DNA of 64,000 nt. Source: Paraburkholderia fungorum (GTDB taxonomy: Bacteria; Pseudomonadota; Gammaproteobacteria; Burkholderiales; Burkholderiaceae). The DNA lies in NCBI RefSeq assembly GCF_902833645.1, contig NZ_CADFGE010000002.1, positions 685,158 to 749,157 of the forward strand, read 5' to 3'. Position numbers and translations under genes: made by a program. The notes under the pieces were generated by a model. That model did not search any database. It was not told the origin of the DNA and was given only the letters and a program-made list of their open reading frames with translations. Positions 54,168 to 63,170 of the stretch are shown here, piece by piece (position 1 is the stretch's first letter; every line of letters begins with the position of its first letter).

Positions 54168-54199
54168 AAAGGCCCCGCCGGTAACGGAAGGGGCCTTTT
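54168..54199 (+). terminator. Rho-independent terminator
   Basis: AAAGGCCCC and GGGGCCTTTT around a 13-base loop, then GTTTTA. It lies 170 bp after the VirK/YbjX stop and 45 bp before the DUF2917 gene, so it ends that transcript or a small RNA. Confidence 0.75.
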
Positions 54200-54243
54200 G
54201 TTTTATGGGTGCTCCGTCCGCCGGCTCGATGACGGAGAGCAAG

Positions 54244-54624
54244 ATGGATCAGGCAAGCCCGCAATGCATGGATGACGACTCAAGTCGGTCGGCGTGTCGA
54301 CACAACGAGGGTCTTCCCAAGGTCGTACTACATTTTTCCGTAGCACCAGGCGCCACGCTGACATGGCGTGTCGACGCCGACAGCACACTCAGTGTGCAAG
54401 GCGCGCGCGTATGGCTCACGCGCGTCAACTCGCCCTACGATCATTGGCTCGAACCGGGCAATGAGTTCCGGCTGCGCCGCGGCGAACGTGTGTGGCTTAG
54501 CACGGATAGCGAACGCGGCGCGCGTGCGTCGTTGAGTTGCGCGCTGCCGGCCAAACGTGGTTTCGTGAGACGTTGGCTGGGATGGCTTGCAGGATTGGGA
54601 CTGGAGGCGCCGGCGGCTCGATAG
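54244..54624 (+). CDS. DUF2917 protein
   Basis: 126-residue cytoplasmic protein with a DUF2917 core: ATLTWRVDADSTLSVQGARV, WLTRVNSPYDHWLEPGNEF and RLRRGERVWLSTDSE. It is a small cupin-like domain of unknown function common in Burkholderiales. GGAGAG supports the ATG at 54244; 54205 and 54229 are in-frame alternatives. A C-terminal RWLGWLAGLGL segment is amphipathic. Confidence 0.75.
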   Translation: MDQASPQCMDDDSSRSACRHNEGLPKVVLHFSVAPGATLTWRVDADSTLSVQGARVWLTRVNSPYDHWLEPGNEFRLRRGERVWLSTDSERGARASLSCALPAKRGFVRRWLGWLAGLGLEAPAAR

Positions 54625-54670
54625 CGTGTCCCGAGACGACTCGATGATCGAACTTTCGTACCGTGGAAAA

Positions 54671-54700
54671 GCAAACACCCCTGCAACGAGGGGTGTTTGC
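54671..54700 (-). terminator. Terminator of the minus-strand periplasmic protein gene
   Basis: Perfect 12-bp stem GCAAACACCCCT/AGGGGTGTTTGC with loop GCAACG; on the minus strand it is followed by TTTT. Confidence 0.8.
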
Positions 54701-54720
54701 CGATTGCCATGCCTAGCCAG

Positions 54721-55296
54721 TTACTGCGGCGTCACCTGCACGGCCGCCGCCGAAACGAATACCGCGTGGATCGTATCGCCAACCTTGACGCCCTTCAGAT
54801 CGACGTCAGGTCCGACCTCGAGCGTTTGCGTCTGATAGGCGCCGCGCAGCGTGACGAGGCGCTTCTTGTGATCGATCTTCTGCACGGTGGCCAGCACTTC
54901 GACCTGGCGCGCGGATGCAAAGCCGCCCGAGGCCGGCGCATACACCTGCGTATCGACGCGCGCACGAATACCCTTGTCCGCGCCGATGACCTTATCCGCC
55001 TTCACCAGCAACGCATTCTTGTACAGGACATCGACCCGGTCGCCGATCTGCAGCTGATCGAAACCGGCGACCTGCTGGCTCACCAGCACGACTACCACGT
55101 TGCCGGCCGGCCCTTTGAGCGTGAGTGTGCGGGTGCCCGGATCGATACCCACGATCTGCGCCTTCAGATGCACCGGTTGCACCTCGCTGACGATGCCTTG
55201 CGCGGCACTCGCCATCGCGTCCTGCGCCCACGCCGGTTGCGCGGCGGCGAAAGCCGCCACCATCAATGCTGCTCCAATCGTCGCTGCCTTCATCAT
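54721..55296 (-). CDS. Periplasmic OB-fold-like protein of unknown function
   Basis: 191-residue exported protein. Signal peptide MMKAATIGAALMVAAFAAAQ, cut near AWA-QD. The mature part has two similar beta-rich halves: AQIVGIDPGTRTLTLKGPAG with VVVLVSQQVAGFDQLQIGDR, and ATVQKIDHKKRLVTLRGAYQ with DLKGVKVGDTIHAVF. The duplicated VxxIDxxxRxxTLxG pattern recalls DUF5666/OB-like modules. GAGGAG precedes the ATG. Monocistronic, closed by a strong terminator. Confidence 0.78.
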   Translation of the reverse strand: MMKAATIGAALMVAAFAAAQPAWAQDAMASAAQGIVSEVQPVHLKAQIVGIDPGTRTLTLKGPAGNVVVVLVSQQVAGFDQLQIGDRVDVLYKNALLVKADKVIGADKGIRARVDTQVYAPASGGFASARQVEVLATVQKIDHKKRLVTLRGAYQTQTLEVGPDVDLKGVKVGDTIHAVFVSAAAVQVTPQ

Positions 55297-55737
55297 TTAC
55301 GCGCTCCTCGATAAATTGTTCAATCTGGCGCCATGGCGATCTGAAACCCCAGGATGCCGATTAACGCCACGAATGCATCCAGCTTCAGGCGTTCACTTAT
55401 TAAAGCGGTGCAGGGCGATGATTGTACATGCCTTACAAGAAGCTTCGGTCGTTTATATTGCGATTTTCAAATCAGCGAACAGCATGATGCGAAATCCCGC
55501 AGCACGGCCTCGCCGCGGTCTCAACCGGTTGACAGCAGCGCTTCAATCTCGCCTGCCATCCCTATACGGCGAGAATGCACAATATGCACACAGCATTAAA
55601 CGCATACTGCATGGCGAGGGGACCGGTCATTATTATTTTCATCGACGGCATTCGTCACGATGCAATCTGAATCGGCCATTAACGACGATTAAACACACAT
55701 TCAATTACCGGTGCGTCCAAACCGAGGGCAGAAATAA
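55297..55737. other. Non-coding region
   Basis: About 440 bp, with modestly lower GC than the genes around it. Short frames are not coding-like. Nothing recognised apart from the terminator that follows. Confidence 0.4.
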
Positions 55738-55769
55738 AACAGCCCCTTTGCGTGAGCAAAGGGGCTGTT
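55738..55769 (-). terminator. Terminator of pcaF
   Basis: Perfect 13-bp stem AACAGCCCCTTTG/CAAAGGGGCTGTT with loop CGTGAG, then TTTATTT on the minus strand. It lies 80 bp beyond the pcaF stop. Confidence 0.85.
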
Positions 55770-55848
55770 CATGGTGTGGCTGCAAGATGTTATACGCGCA
55801 GCCTCGACGCTACAGACGTCGCTGCACCGCTGCGCCGATGCCAGACCG

Positions 55849-57051
55849 TTACACGCGCTCGATAGCGATCGCGATACCTTGACCGACGCCGATACACATC
55901 GTGCACAGCGCGAAACGGCCCTGCGTGCGATGCAGTTGATACATCGCAGTGGTCACGAGGCGCGCGCCGCTCATGCCGAGCGGGTGGCCGAGCGCGATCG
56001 CGCCGCCGTTCGGATTCACGCGTGCGTCGTCATCCGCGACGCCGAGCGCGCGCAGCACGGCAATACCTTGCGAGGCAAACGCTTCATTCAGTTCGATGAC
56101 GTCGAACTGGTCGATGGTCATGTTCAGGCGCGCCAGCAACTTCTGCGTGGCCGGCGCCGGGCCGATGCCCATCACGCGCGGCGCAACGCCGGCCGTGGCG
56201 ATACCCAGCACGCGTGCACGCGGCGTAAGGCCAAAACGCTTCGCGGTTGCTTCGTTCGCCAGCAGCAAAGCCGCCGCGCCGTCGTTCACGCCCGACGCAT
56301 TGCCGGCCGTGACCGTGCCGTCGGGACGCACCACGCCTTTCAGCTTGGCGAGCGCTTCAAGACTGGTTTCGCGCGGGTGTTCGTCCTGCAGTACGGTAAT
56401 CGGATCGCCCTTCTTCTGCGCGATCGTCACGCCGACGATTTCCTGCGCGAGCGTGCCGTCACGCTGCGCGCGCGCGGCTTTCTGCTGGCTGCGCAGCGCA
56501 AATGCATCCTGATCGGCACGGCTGATCTTGTAGTCGGTCGCGACGTTTTCGCCGGTCTCGGGCATCGAGTCGACGCCGTACATCTGCTTCATGAGCGGGT
56601 TCACGAAACGCCAGCCGATCGTCGTATCGAAGATATCGGCCTGACGCGAAAACGCGCTGCTTGCCTTGCCCATCACGAACGGCGCGCGGCTCATGCTTTC
56701 GACACCGCCGGCCAGCATCAACGCGGCCTCGCCCGATTTGATCGCGCGCGCGGCAATGCCCACGGCGTCCATGCCCGAACCGCACAGGCGGTTTACCGTG
56801 GAGCCCGGCACATCTTGCGGCAAACCGGCCAGCAATAGCGACATGCGCGCGACGTTGCGATTGTCTTCACCGGCCTGGTTCGCGCAGCCGTAGATCACGT
56901 CGTCGATCGCGCTCCAGTCGACGTCTTTATTGCGCTCCATCAGCGCCTTGAGCGGCACCGCGCCCAGATCGTCGGCGCGAACCGACGACAGCGAACCCGC
57001 ATAGCGGCCGATCGGGGTGCGAATCGCGTCGCACAGGAATGCTTCGGTCAT
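55849..57051 (-). CDS. pcaF: 3-oxoadipyl-CoA thiolase
   Basis: 400-residue thiolase cleaving beta-ketoadipyl-CoA to succinyl-CoA and acetyl-CoA, last step of the beta-ketoadipate pathway. The N-terminus MTEAFLCDAIRTPIGRYAGS and ALMERN match PcaF/PaaJ. Catalytic Cys is in VNRLCGSGMDAVG, His in GGAIALGHPLGMSGAR and the second Cys in LCTMCIGVGQGIA. GGAG supports the ATG at 57051. No other pca gene is adjacent. A paralogous phenylacetate enzyme (PaaJ) is the main alternative. Confidence 0.87.
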   Translation of the reverse strand: MTEAFLCDAIRTPIGRYAGSLSSVRADDLGAVPLKALMERNKDVDWSAIDDVIYGCANQAGEDNRNVARMSLLLAGLPQDVPGSTVNRLCGSGMDAVGIAARAIKSGEAALMLAGGVESMSRAPFVMGKASSAFSRQADIFDTTIGWRFVNPLMKQMYGVDSMPETGENVATDYKISRADQDAFALRSQQKAARAQRDGTLAQEIVGVTIAQKKGDPITVLQDEHPRETSLEALAKLKGVVRPDGTVTAGNASGVNDGAAALLLANEATAKRFGLTPRARVLGIATAGVAPRVMGIGPAPATQKLLARLNMTIDQFDVIELNEAFASQGIAVLRALGVADDDARVNPNGGAIALGHPLGMSGARLVTTAMYQLHRTQGRFALCTMCIGVGQGIAIAIERV

Positions 57052-57483
57052 GTGATGTCTCCAGTTGATGTGCTGCGTGCGCTGTGCCGCCAACGGATGT
57101 CCGCCAGCAGCACGAGCCGGCTGCTCCGCAGCATCGGCCCGGCGAGTGCAATGGGAAACGGCCGCATGGCAGCCGTCGTATCAATTCAGCTTAGCGCAGG
57201 ATAGTAAACGATGAGCCGGGAGTGGCGGTCATTTGTTCTATATACGAACACACGGTCATATATCGAACAACTAGCTGCGATGATAGGCGTGTCGCGGAAA
57301 CCATGTCAAGCAAAGCCGGCTCCGGACCAGGGAATACGCGGGGGCGTATGGATATGAAGATTGACGTGCCCGCGCCGGGAAAAGTGCCCTTGCGCCGGCC
57401 TGCACGCGGTTTTGAATCATTCTGCGGCCTACGGTGCTCTCGCCCTTGCAACAGCGCCCCCGGCACAGGCCGTTATTAGCGTA
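57052..57483. promoter_or_regulatory. pcaF upstream region with repeated TGTTC/CGAACA half sites
   Basis: Within this 432-bp region, TGTTCTATATACGAACA (57234-57250) is an imperfect palindrome, and a third half site CGAACA recurs at 57264-57269, 19 bp on. IclR-type activators of beta-ketoadipate genes (PcaR, PobR) bind related GTTCG-type repeats, so this is a candidate operator. The remainder shows no gene. Confidence 0.45.
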
Positions 57484-58464
57484 CTAGCGGATCGAAATAC
57501 CCTCGTCGGCGATATAACTGCGAATCACATCGGCGAAACTGCGGTCCCCGCTCAAGCCAAGCCGTTCGGCGCGCGAGGCGTCCCACTGGCCCGGCCAACT
57601 GCCGACAATCTTCTCCACCCGCGCATCCGGCGCCCATACGATCCGCCCCGCAACCTCTTCGCCCGCCACGTCGCGCAGCGCTGCCACCATTTCGTCGACG
57701 CTCACCGAAATGCCCGGCAAATTCAGCGCGCGCTGGTTGCCGAGCGCGGCGGAATCAAGCTCGAGCCCGGCGATCAGACTTTCGATCGCTTTGCGCGGCG
57801 ACAACAGCCACACGCGCGTCGAGCCCGCAACAGGGCACACTGCGGTTTCGCCGTTCAGCGGCTCGCGAACAATGCCGCTCGCGAACGACGACGCCGCCGC
57901 GTTCGGCTTGCCCGGTCGCACGCTGATGGTAGGCAGCCGCAGCACCCGGCCGTCGACGAAACCCCGCCGCGTGTAATCGTTGAGCAACAACTCCGCGATC
58001 GCCTTCTGCGCGCCGTACGACGATTGCGGATTCAGCGCGGTATCGTTCTGCACGACCTCGGGCAGATCGCCGCCATACACGGCCACCGAACTCGTGAACA
58101 CCACCCGTGGCGTGTGCCCGCGCTGCCGGCAGGTTTCCAGCAGCAAGCGCGATGCGTCCAGATTGATACGCATGCCGAGATCGAAATCCGCTTCGGCCTG
58201 TCCGCTGACGATCGCCGCAAGATGGAAAATTGCCGCGGTACTGTTATCGATCACGCGATCGAGCACGCCGCGCTCGGCGATATCGCCCACTTCCGAACGC
58301 ACGCGCGGGTCACCGAAATCGCTTCCGTGCACCACGTCGAGCAGCACCAGCTCGGTAATCGCTTGTGGCCGGCCGCGCTCGTCTTTCACGACGCCGCGCG
58401 TCAACAGTTCACGCGCGAGACGCTGGCCAAGAAAACCAGCACCGCCGGTAATCAGTACTTTCAT
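57484..58464 (-). CDS. denD: D-erythronate 2-dehydrogenase
   Basis: 326-residue extended short-chain dehydrogenase oxidising D-erythronate to 2-oxo-tetronate with NAD. Rossmann motif MKVLITGGAGFLGQRLA; catalytic Ser in VFTSSVAVYG and the YxxxK in SYGAQKAIAELLL. The SVRPGKPNAAASSFASGIVR block is characteristic of DenD. Last gene of the tetronate operon, 24 bp after otnI. Other sugar-nucleotide epimerases share the fold, but the context is decisive. Confidence 0.9.
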   Translation of the reverse strand: MKVLITGGAGFLGQRLARELLTRGVVKDERGRPQAITELVLLDVVHGSDFGDPRVRSEVGDIAERGVLDRVIDNSTAAIFHLAAIVSGQAEADFDLGMRINLDASRLLLETCRQRGHTPRVVFTSSVAVYGGDLPEVVQNDTALNPQSSYGAQKAIAELLLNDYTRRGFVDGRVLRLPTISVRPGKPNAAASSFASGIVREPLNGETAVCPVAGSTRVWLLSPRKAIESLIAGLELDSAALGNQRALNLPGISVSVDEMVAALRDVAGEEVAGRIVWAPDARVEKIVGSWPGQWDASRAERLGLSGDRSFADVIRSYIADEGISIR

Positions 58465-58488
58465 GATGGGCTCCGTCCTCAGTTCTTA

Positions 58489-59277
58489 TCAACGCGCGAC
58501 GTTCAGATATGGCGCGAGCCAGCCGAGTCCCGCCGACGTGCCGGCACGCGGCCGGTATTCGCAACCGATGTAGCCGTCATAGCCCAACGTGTCGATCAGA
58601 TCGAACAGATACGGATAATTCAGTTCGCCTGTATCGGGCTCATGGCGTTCCGGCACGCCCGCAATCTGAATATGGCCAATGCCTCCCATATCGCGTTTGA
58701 GCTTCACTGCCAGGTCGCCTTCAACGATCTGGCAGTGGTAACAGTCGAACTGCACCTTGAGATTCGGCGCGCCCACTTCAGCGCAAATTGCCTGCGCGTC
58801 GTCCTGACGGTTCAGAAAGAAGCCGGGCATATCGCGCGTATTGATCGGCTCGATCACGACGGTGATGCCGTCCCCCTGCGCGGCCTTGGCGGCATAGGCG
58901 AGATTCTTCAGATACACCTCGCGATGCCGCGCGCGCGGTTGATCCGCACCAATCAATCCGGCCATCACATGCAGCTTGCGATTGCCGAGCACACGCGTGT
59001 AATCGAGCGCGGTTTCGATGCTGCGGCGAAATTCGTCTTCGCGGCCCGGCAGCGATGCAATGCCGCGTTCGCCTGCCGCCCAATCGCCGGGCGGCGCATT
59101 GAAGAGCGCCTGATTCAGACCGTTCGACTCGAGCCGCGCCTTGATGTCGCCGGCACGAAAATCATAGGGAAACAGAAACTCCACGGCGTTGAAGCCGTCT
59201 TTTGCCGCAGCGGCGAAACGGTCAAGAAACGCGTGCTCGTTGTACATCATGGTCAGGTTGGCGGCGAAACGAGGCAT
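58489..59277 (-). CDS. otnI: 2-oxo-tetronate isomerase
   Basis: 262-residue TIM-barrel isomerase (Hyi-like) converting 2-oxo- to 3-oxo-tetronate. Blocks: [39 protein letters not shown] with the metal Glu, [15 protein letters not shown] and [19 protein letters not shown]. Hydroxypyruvate isomerase is the close alternative, excluded by its operon neighbours. Confidence 0.92.
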   Translation of the reverse strand: MPRFAANLTMMYNEHAFLDRFAAAAKDGFNAVEFLFPYDFRAGDIKARLESNGLNQALFNAPPGDWAAGERGIASLPGREDEFRRSIETALDYTRVLGNRKLHVMAGLIGADQPRARHREVYLKNLAYAAKAAQGDGITVVIEPINTRDMPGFFLNRQDDAQAICAEVGAPNLKVQFDCYHCQIVEGDLAVKLKRDMGGIGHIQIAGVPERHEPDTGELNYPYLFDLIDTLGYDGYIGCEYRPRAGTSAGLGWLAPYLNVAR

Positions 59278-59363
59278 GGCGGAAACTCCCTGGTAACGGT
59301 TTGGATCGGTGCGGAAGCATTCAATGGACGGGACGTGAGCGCCGGGATTGCCCCAATTGGCAT

Positions 59364-60026
59364 CTACCAGCGCGCGCCGAACACCTTCCGAAGTTCTTCA
59401 AGCGCCGCCTCGTCGAGCGGCGCGGGGCGTGGGTTGGTCATCAGCCAGAGACGCGCGGTCTCTTCGAGCTCTTCAAGCGCATACGATGCATGCGCCACTG
59501 AGCGCTCCCACACCACCGGACCGAGCCGCTCGAGCAGGACCGCGCGAACCGTGCCCGCGAGCGCGGCGATCTGCTCGGCCACTTGCGGGTCGCCGGGTCG
59601 TCGGTAACGGATCAGCGGGACGTGGCCCACTTTCATCACGTAGTACGGGGTGATCGGCGGCAGAACATCGTTGTCGTGCCAGACGCCGGCGAGCGTCAAG
59701 GCAAGCAGATGCGTCGAATGCGTATGGACGATGCCGCGCGTTTCATCGTTGCGTGCATAGATGCTCCGATGCAGCGCAAGCGTTTTCGACGGTTTGCCGC
59801 CGGATACCGCGTTACCGTGCAAATCGACCTTGGCGATATCGGCCGGATCGAGCCGGCCGAGGCAGGCATCCGTCGGCGTGATCAACCAGCCGTCGTCAAG
59901 GCGCGCGCTGATGTTCCCCGCGCTGCCCACCGTATAGCCGCGCTGATAGAGACTCGCACCGGTCACGCAGATTTCTTCGCGCACGCGTGCTTCGTTCGTC
60001 GTATGAAGTGCGGGTGTGCCGGTCAT
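59364..60026 (-). CDS. otnC: 3-oxo-tetronate 4-phosphate decarboxylase
   Basis: 220-residue class II aldolase-fold enzyme that decarboxylates 3-oxo-tetronate 4-phosphate to dihydroxyacetone phosphate. Phosphate-binding [19 protein letters not shown]; zinc ligands in [15 protein letters not shown] and a later His in [14 protein letters not shown]. Its ATG overlaps the otnK stop by four bases. It lies 86 bp before otnI. Confidence 0.92.
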   Translation of the reverse strand: MTGTPALHTTNEARVREEICVTGASLYQRGYTVGSAGNISARLDDGWLITPTDACLGRLDPADIAKVDLHGNAVSGGKPSKTLALHRSIYARNDETRGIVHTHSTHLLALTLAGVWHDNDVLPPITPYYVMKVGHVPLIRYRRPGDPQVAEQIAALAGTVRAVLLERLGPVVWERSVAHASYALEELEETARLWLMTNPRPAPLDEAALEELRKVFGARW

Positions 60027-61333
60027 GGCGTGGCTCCATCGAGGTGGCGCAGCGCCTTTTCGAAAAAGTCGACTGTGCCGAAGTTGCCCGATTTCAAGGC
60101 GAGCGCGAGCGGCTCGGCATCCGTCGTTGCCGTGGCCGGCACACCCGGATCGATCTGCGCGCCGATCCGCAACGTGCGCACGTCGAGTGCCTGCACCACG
60201 GCACCCGAGGTTTCGCCGCCCGCCACCACGAACTTGCGCACGCCGCGCTCGCGCAAACCACGCGCGATCGACGCCAACGTGGATTCCACCAGGTGCCCCG
60301 CTTCGTTGATACCGAGTTCACGCTGCACCGCTTTGACTTCGTCGGGCGTGGCAGTCGCGTAGATCAGCACAGGTTCGTCTTTATCCAGATACGGCTGCGC
60401 GAAGGCCAGCGCCTGGTCGACCACCGCTTCACCGCGCGCCGCCGCAAGCGGATCGATGCGGAACGCCGGCCGTCTCTCGCGCCAGGCCGCCACTTGCGCA
60501 TTGGTCGCTTTGGAGGCGCTGCCGGCCAGCACCGCCGACAATCCTTCGACGCTCGGCAATTGCGCGGCATCGCCGCGTTCGGCGAGCAGGCCGGCGCGAC
60601 GAAAGTTGCCGGGCAGACCTAGCGCTATACCGGAGCCGCCCGTGATCAGCGTCAGGTCGGCGCATGCCTCGCCGAGTACGTGAAGATCGGCATCCGATAC
60701 CGCATCGGCGATCACCATGCGCACACCGTCGCTGCGCAATGCGCCGAAACATTCGCGTATTGCCGACACGCCTTTGGCTACGGTGTCGTAACGCACGAGG
60801 CCGACTTTCGAGCCGGTTTGCCTTTGCAGCACGCGCACGAGATTCGCATCGCGCATCGGCGTGAGCGGATGGTTCTCCATCCCTGACTCGTTCAGCAATG
60901 TATCGCCGACAAACAGATAGCCGCGATAAATCGTGCGGCCATTCTCGGGAAACGCCGGGCAGGCAATCGTGAAAGCCGTTGCGCCGGACTCGCTGGACAG
61001 CGTATCGAGCAACGCATCCGTGACCGGACCGATATTGCCGGCGTCGGTCGAATCGAACGTCGAACAGTATTTGAAGAAGAACTGGCGGCACCCTTGCTCG
61101 CGCAGCCAGTCCAATGCGGCGAGCGATTGCGCGACGGCGTCGGCGGGCGCAATCGTGCGCGATTTCAGCGCGACGACCAGCGCGTCGGCTTCAACGACAT
61201 CGTTCGACGCGGGCACGCCGATGCTCTGCACCGTGCGCATGCCGCCGCGCACCAGCATGTTGGCGAGATCAGTGGCGCCGGTGAAATCGTCGGCGATGCA
61301 GCCGAGCAGCGCGCGTCTGGGCGAAGTGGCCAT
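60023..61333 (-). CDS. otnK: 3-oxo-tetronate kinase (DUF1537 family)
   Basis: 436-residue acid-sugar kinase with the two-domain DUF1537 fold: substrate domain beginning LLGCIADDFTGATDLANMLV, CSTFDSTDAGNIGPVTDAL and CPAFPENGRTIYRGYLFVGD; nucleotide domain with VVAGGETSGAVVQAL near the C-terminus. GGAG sits before the ATG at 61333; the frame stays open to 61594 but that part lies inside ltnD. Coupled with otnC. Confidence 0.94.
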   Translation of the reverse strand: MATSPRRALLGCIADDFTGATDLANMLVRGGMRTVQSIGVPASNDVVEADALVVALKSRTIAPADAVAQSLAALDWLREQGCRQFFFKYCSTFDSTDAGNIGPVTDALLDTLSSESGATAFTIACPAFPENGRTIYRGYLFVGDTLLNESGMENHPLTPMRDANLVRVLQRQTGSKVGLVRYDTVAKGVSAIRECFGALRSDGVRMVIADAVSDADLHVLGEACADLTLITGGSGIALGLPGNFRRAGLLAERGDAAQLPSVEGLSAVLAGSASKATNAQVAAWRERRPAFRIDPLAAARGEAVVDQALAFAQPYLDKDEPVLIYATATPDEVKAVQRELGINEAGHLVESTLASIARGLRERGVRKFVVAGGETSGAVVQALDVRTLRIGAQIDPGVPATATTDAEPLALALKSGNFGTVDFFEKALRHLDGATP

Positions 61334-61347
61334 GGCAGACTCCGCGC

Positions 61348-62238
61348 TTACTTCGCCGCCGGCAAGTCGATGCCGGGGAAAATCTTGATCACCGCGGAAT
61401 CGTCTTCGCCACCATACCCTGCACTCGACGCCATCATGAAAATCTGATGCGCCGCCGCGGATAAAGGCAAAGGAAACTTCGAGCCGCGCGCGGTATCGAG
61501 CACCAAACCGAGATCCTTGACAAAGATATCGACTGCCGAGAGCGGCATGTAATCGCCATTCAGAATATGCGGCACGCGATTCTCGAACATCCACGAATTG
61601 CCCGCGCTATGCGTGATGACCTCGTACAGCGCATCGGGATCGACCCCTTCGCGCAAACCGAGCGCCATCGCCTCGGCGGCCGCGGCGATATGCACACCCG
61701 CCAGCAACTGATTGATGATCTTCACTTTCGAACCCGCGCCGTGCGCCGAACCCAGCCGATAGACCTTGGCGGCCATTGCGGCCAGCACGTCCTCGCATGC
61801 GGCATAGGCCGTGTCGGGGCCCGACGTCATCATCGTCATTTCGCCGGATGCGGCGCGTGCGGCGCCACCGGACACCGGCGCGTCGAGCATCTGCAAACCA
61901 GCCGCTTCGATACGCTTGCCGAGCGCGATCGCGAAGTCCGGTGCGACTGTCGCGCTCGCGATCACCACGCTGCCGGGTTTCATCGTGGCGACCGCACCTT
62001 GCGCGCCGAACAGCACCGCTTCGGTTTGGGCGGCATTCACGACCAGCGTGACGACCACCTCGCATTGCGCGCCAAGCTCGGCCGGCGACGCACAGCCGAC
62101 ACCGCCTGCCGCAACGAACACTTGCAGGATTTCGCTGCGCAGGTCGCACGCGTGAACCCGAAAGCCCGCGCGCAACAGCGAGCGCGCGACGCCCATACCC
62201 ATCGCTCCGAGACCGATAACGCCGACGTTTCTGGACAT
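61348..62238 (-). CDS. ltnD: L-threonate dehydrogenase
   Basis: 296-residue beta-hydroxyacid dehydrogenase oxidising L-threonate to 2-oxo-tetronate. Rossmann motif VGVIGLGAMGMGVARSLL, substrate motif LDAPVSGGAARAASGEMTMM, catalytic Lys in SKVKIINQLLAGVH and the C-terminal DDSAVIKIF. It is the first enzyme of the operon and stands 14 bp before otnK. Together with denD it lets the cell use both C4 acid sugars through the same downstream route. Confidence 0.94.
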   Translation of the reverse strand: MSRNVGVIGLGAMGMGVARSLLRAGFRVHACDLRSEILQVFVAAGGVGCASPAELGAQCEVVVTLVVNAAQTEAVLFGAQGAVATMKPGSVVIASATVAPDFAIALGKRIEAAGLQMLDAPVSGGAARAASGEMTMMTSGPDTAYAACEDVLAAMAAKVYRLGSAHGAGSKVKIINQLLAGVHIAAAAEAMALGLREGVDPDALYEVITHSAGNSWMFENRVPHILNGDYMPLSAVDIFVKDLGLVLDTARGSKFPLPLSAAAHQIFMMASSAGYGGEDDSAVIKIFPGIDLPAAK

Positions 62239-62306
62239 GCTTGACCTCTAACCTGGTTAGCCCTATGCACCCCGCAAGAGCCCAGTCCGGGGTGCCTCAG
62301 TTCGGT

Positions 62307-63011
62307 TCAGCAGATACCCGCTTCCGCAAGCCGCCGTGCGGCATTGTTCATATGGGTGCTCGCAGCATTACGCGCCGCCGCGGGATCGCCCGCCCGGATC
62401 GCCGCGACGATAGCCGCGTGCTCTTCACGCACCTGACGCGAGAAATCGTCGCGCAGCGCCTCGTTGCGCCGCGTCACCACGGTGCCGGCTTCGAGGTACT
62501 GGTTCAGGAAGACGAGCGTCTTGAGGAAATACGGATTGCCGGTGGCGACGGCGATCGCGCGGTGGAACGCGACATCTTCGGCGACACCGTTCTCGCCTTC
62601 GGCCACCGCTTCGTCGATCTTCGCGAGGGCGGAATCGATCGACACCAGGTCCGCGTGGCTGTGGTGCAGAGCGGCTTCCGCCGCCACCTCCGCCTCGATC
62701 GCCCGCCGCAGCGCGAGGATTTGCAGCACCGAGCCTGCTTCAACCGCTTCCGCATAGTCGATGCGCAGCGGCCGGATCGCGCCGTGCGCGGCGATGAACA
62801 CGCCACTGCCCTGGCGTGGCTCGACCACGCCTTCGTTCTTCAGCCGCGAAATCGCCTCACGGATCACCGTGCGGCTCACTCCGAACTGCTGCGCCAGCAC
62901 CGCCTCGGTCGGCAACTTGCCGCCACGCGCGAAAGTGCCTTTGTCGATCTGCCTGAGCAACTGCTGCGCGACGGTATCGCTCAGTGCGCGAACAGGAATC
63001 TTCTCGAACAT
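62307..63011 (-). CDS. GntR-family FCD-type regulator of the tetronate operon
   Basis: 234-residue regulator. Winged HTH at about 5-70 (KLPTEAVLAQQFGVSRTVIR, AISRLKNEGVVEPRQGSGVF) and a helical FCD ligand domain with metal-site residues in AEDVAFHRAIAVATGNPYF and REEHAAIVAAIRAGD. It lies 68 bp upstream of ltnD on the same strand. The start could be 63047; MFEKIPVRALSDTVAQQLL is the usual N-terminus. Likely represses the operon until threonate or erythronate is present. Confidence 0.9.
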   Translation of the reverse strand: MFEKIPVRALSDTVAQQLLRQIDKGTFARGGKLPTEAVLAQQFGVSRTVIREAISRLKNEGVVEPRQGSGVFIAAHGAIRPLRIDYAEAVEAGSVLQILALRRAIEAEVAAEAALHHSHADLVSIDSALAKIDEAVAEGENGVAEDVAFHRAIAVATGNPYFLKTLVFLNQYLEAGTVVTRRNEALRDDFSRQVREEHAAIVAAIRAGDPAAARNAASTHMNNAARRLAEAGIC

Positions 63012-63170
63012 GGGATGTCCCGATAGATCATGTTGTCGGGTCATCATACAAATTTACGAACCTGGCGGCATCCATGCAAACCCTCGGTTCGCTGCCCATC
63101 ATGGATAGTGGCTCGATGGCCCAAGCGGCCGGCGCGCGGGTGTCTCGCCCGCCACCGTGGCGCGGCGGAA

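Noticed and set aside
55354..55599. Short plus-strand frame in the gap before pcaF
   Set aside because: No ribosome-binding site, no coding-like composition and no family resemblance.
57361..59607. Plus-strand frame of 748 codons
   Set aside because: Antisense to denD and otnI; His/Arg/Gln-rich shadow product with no recognisable domain.
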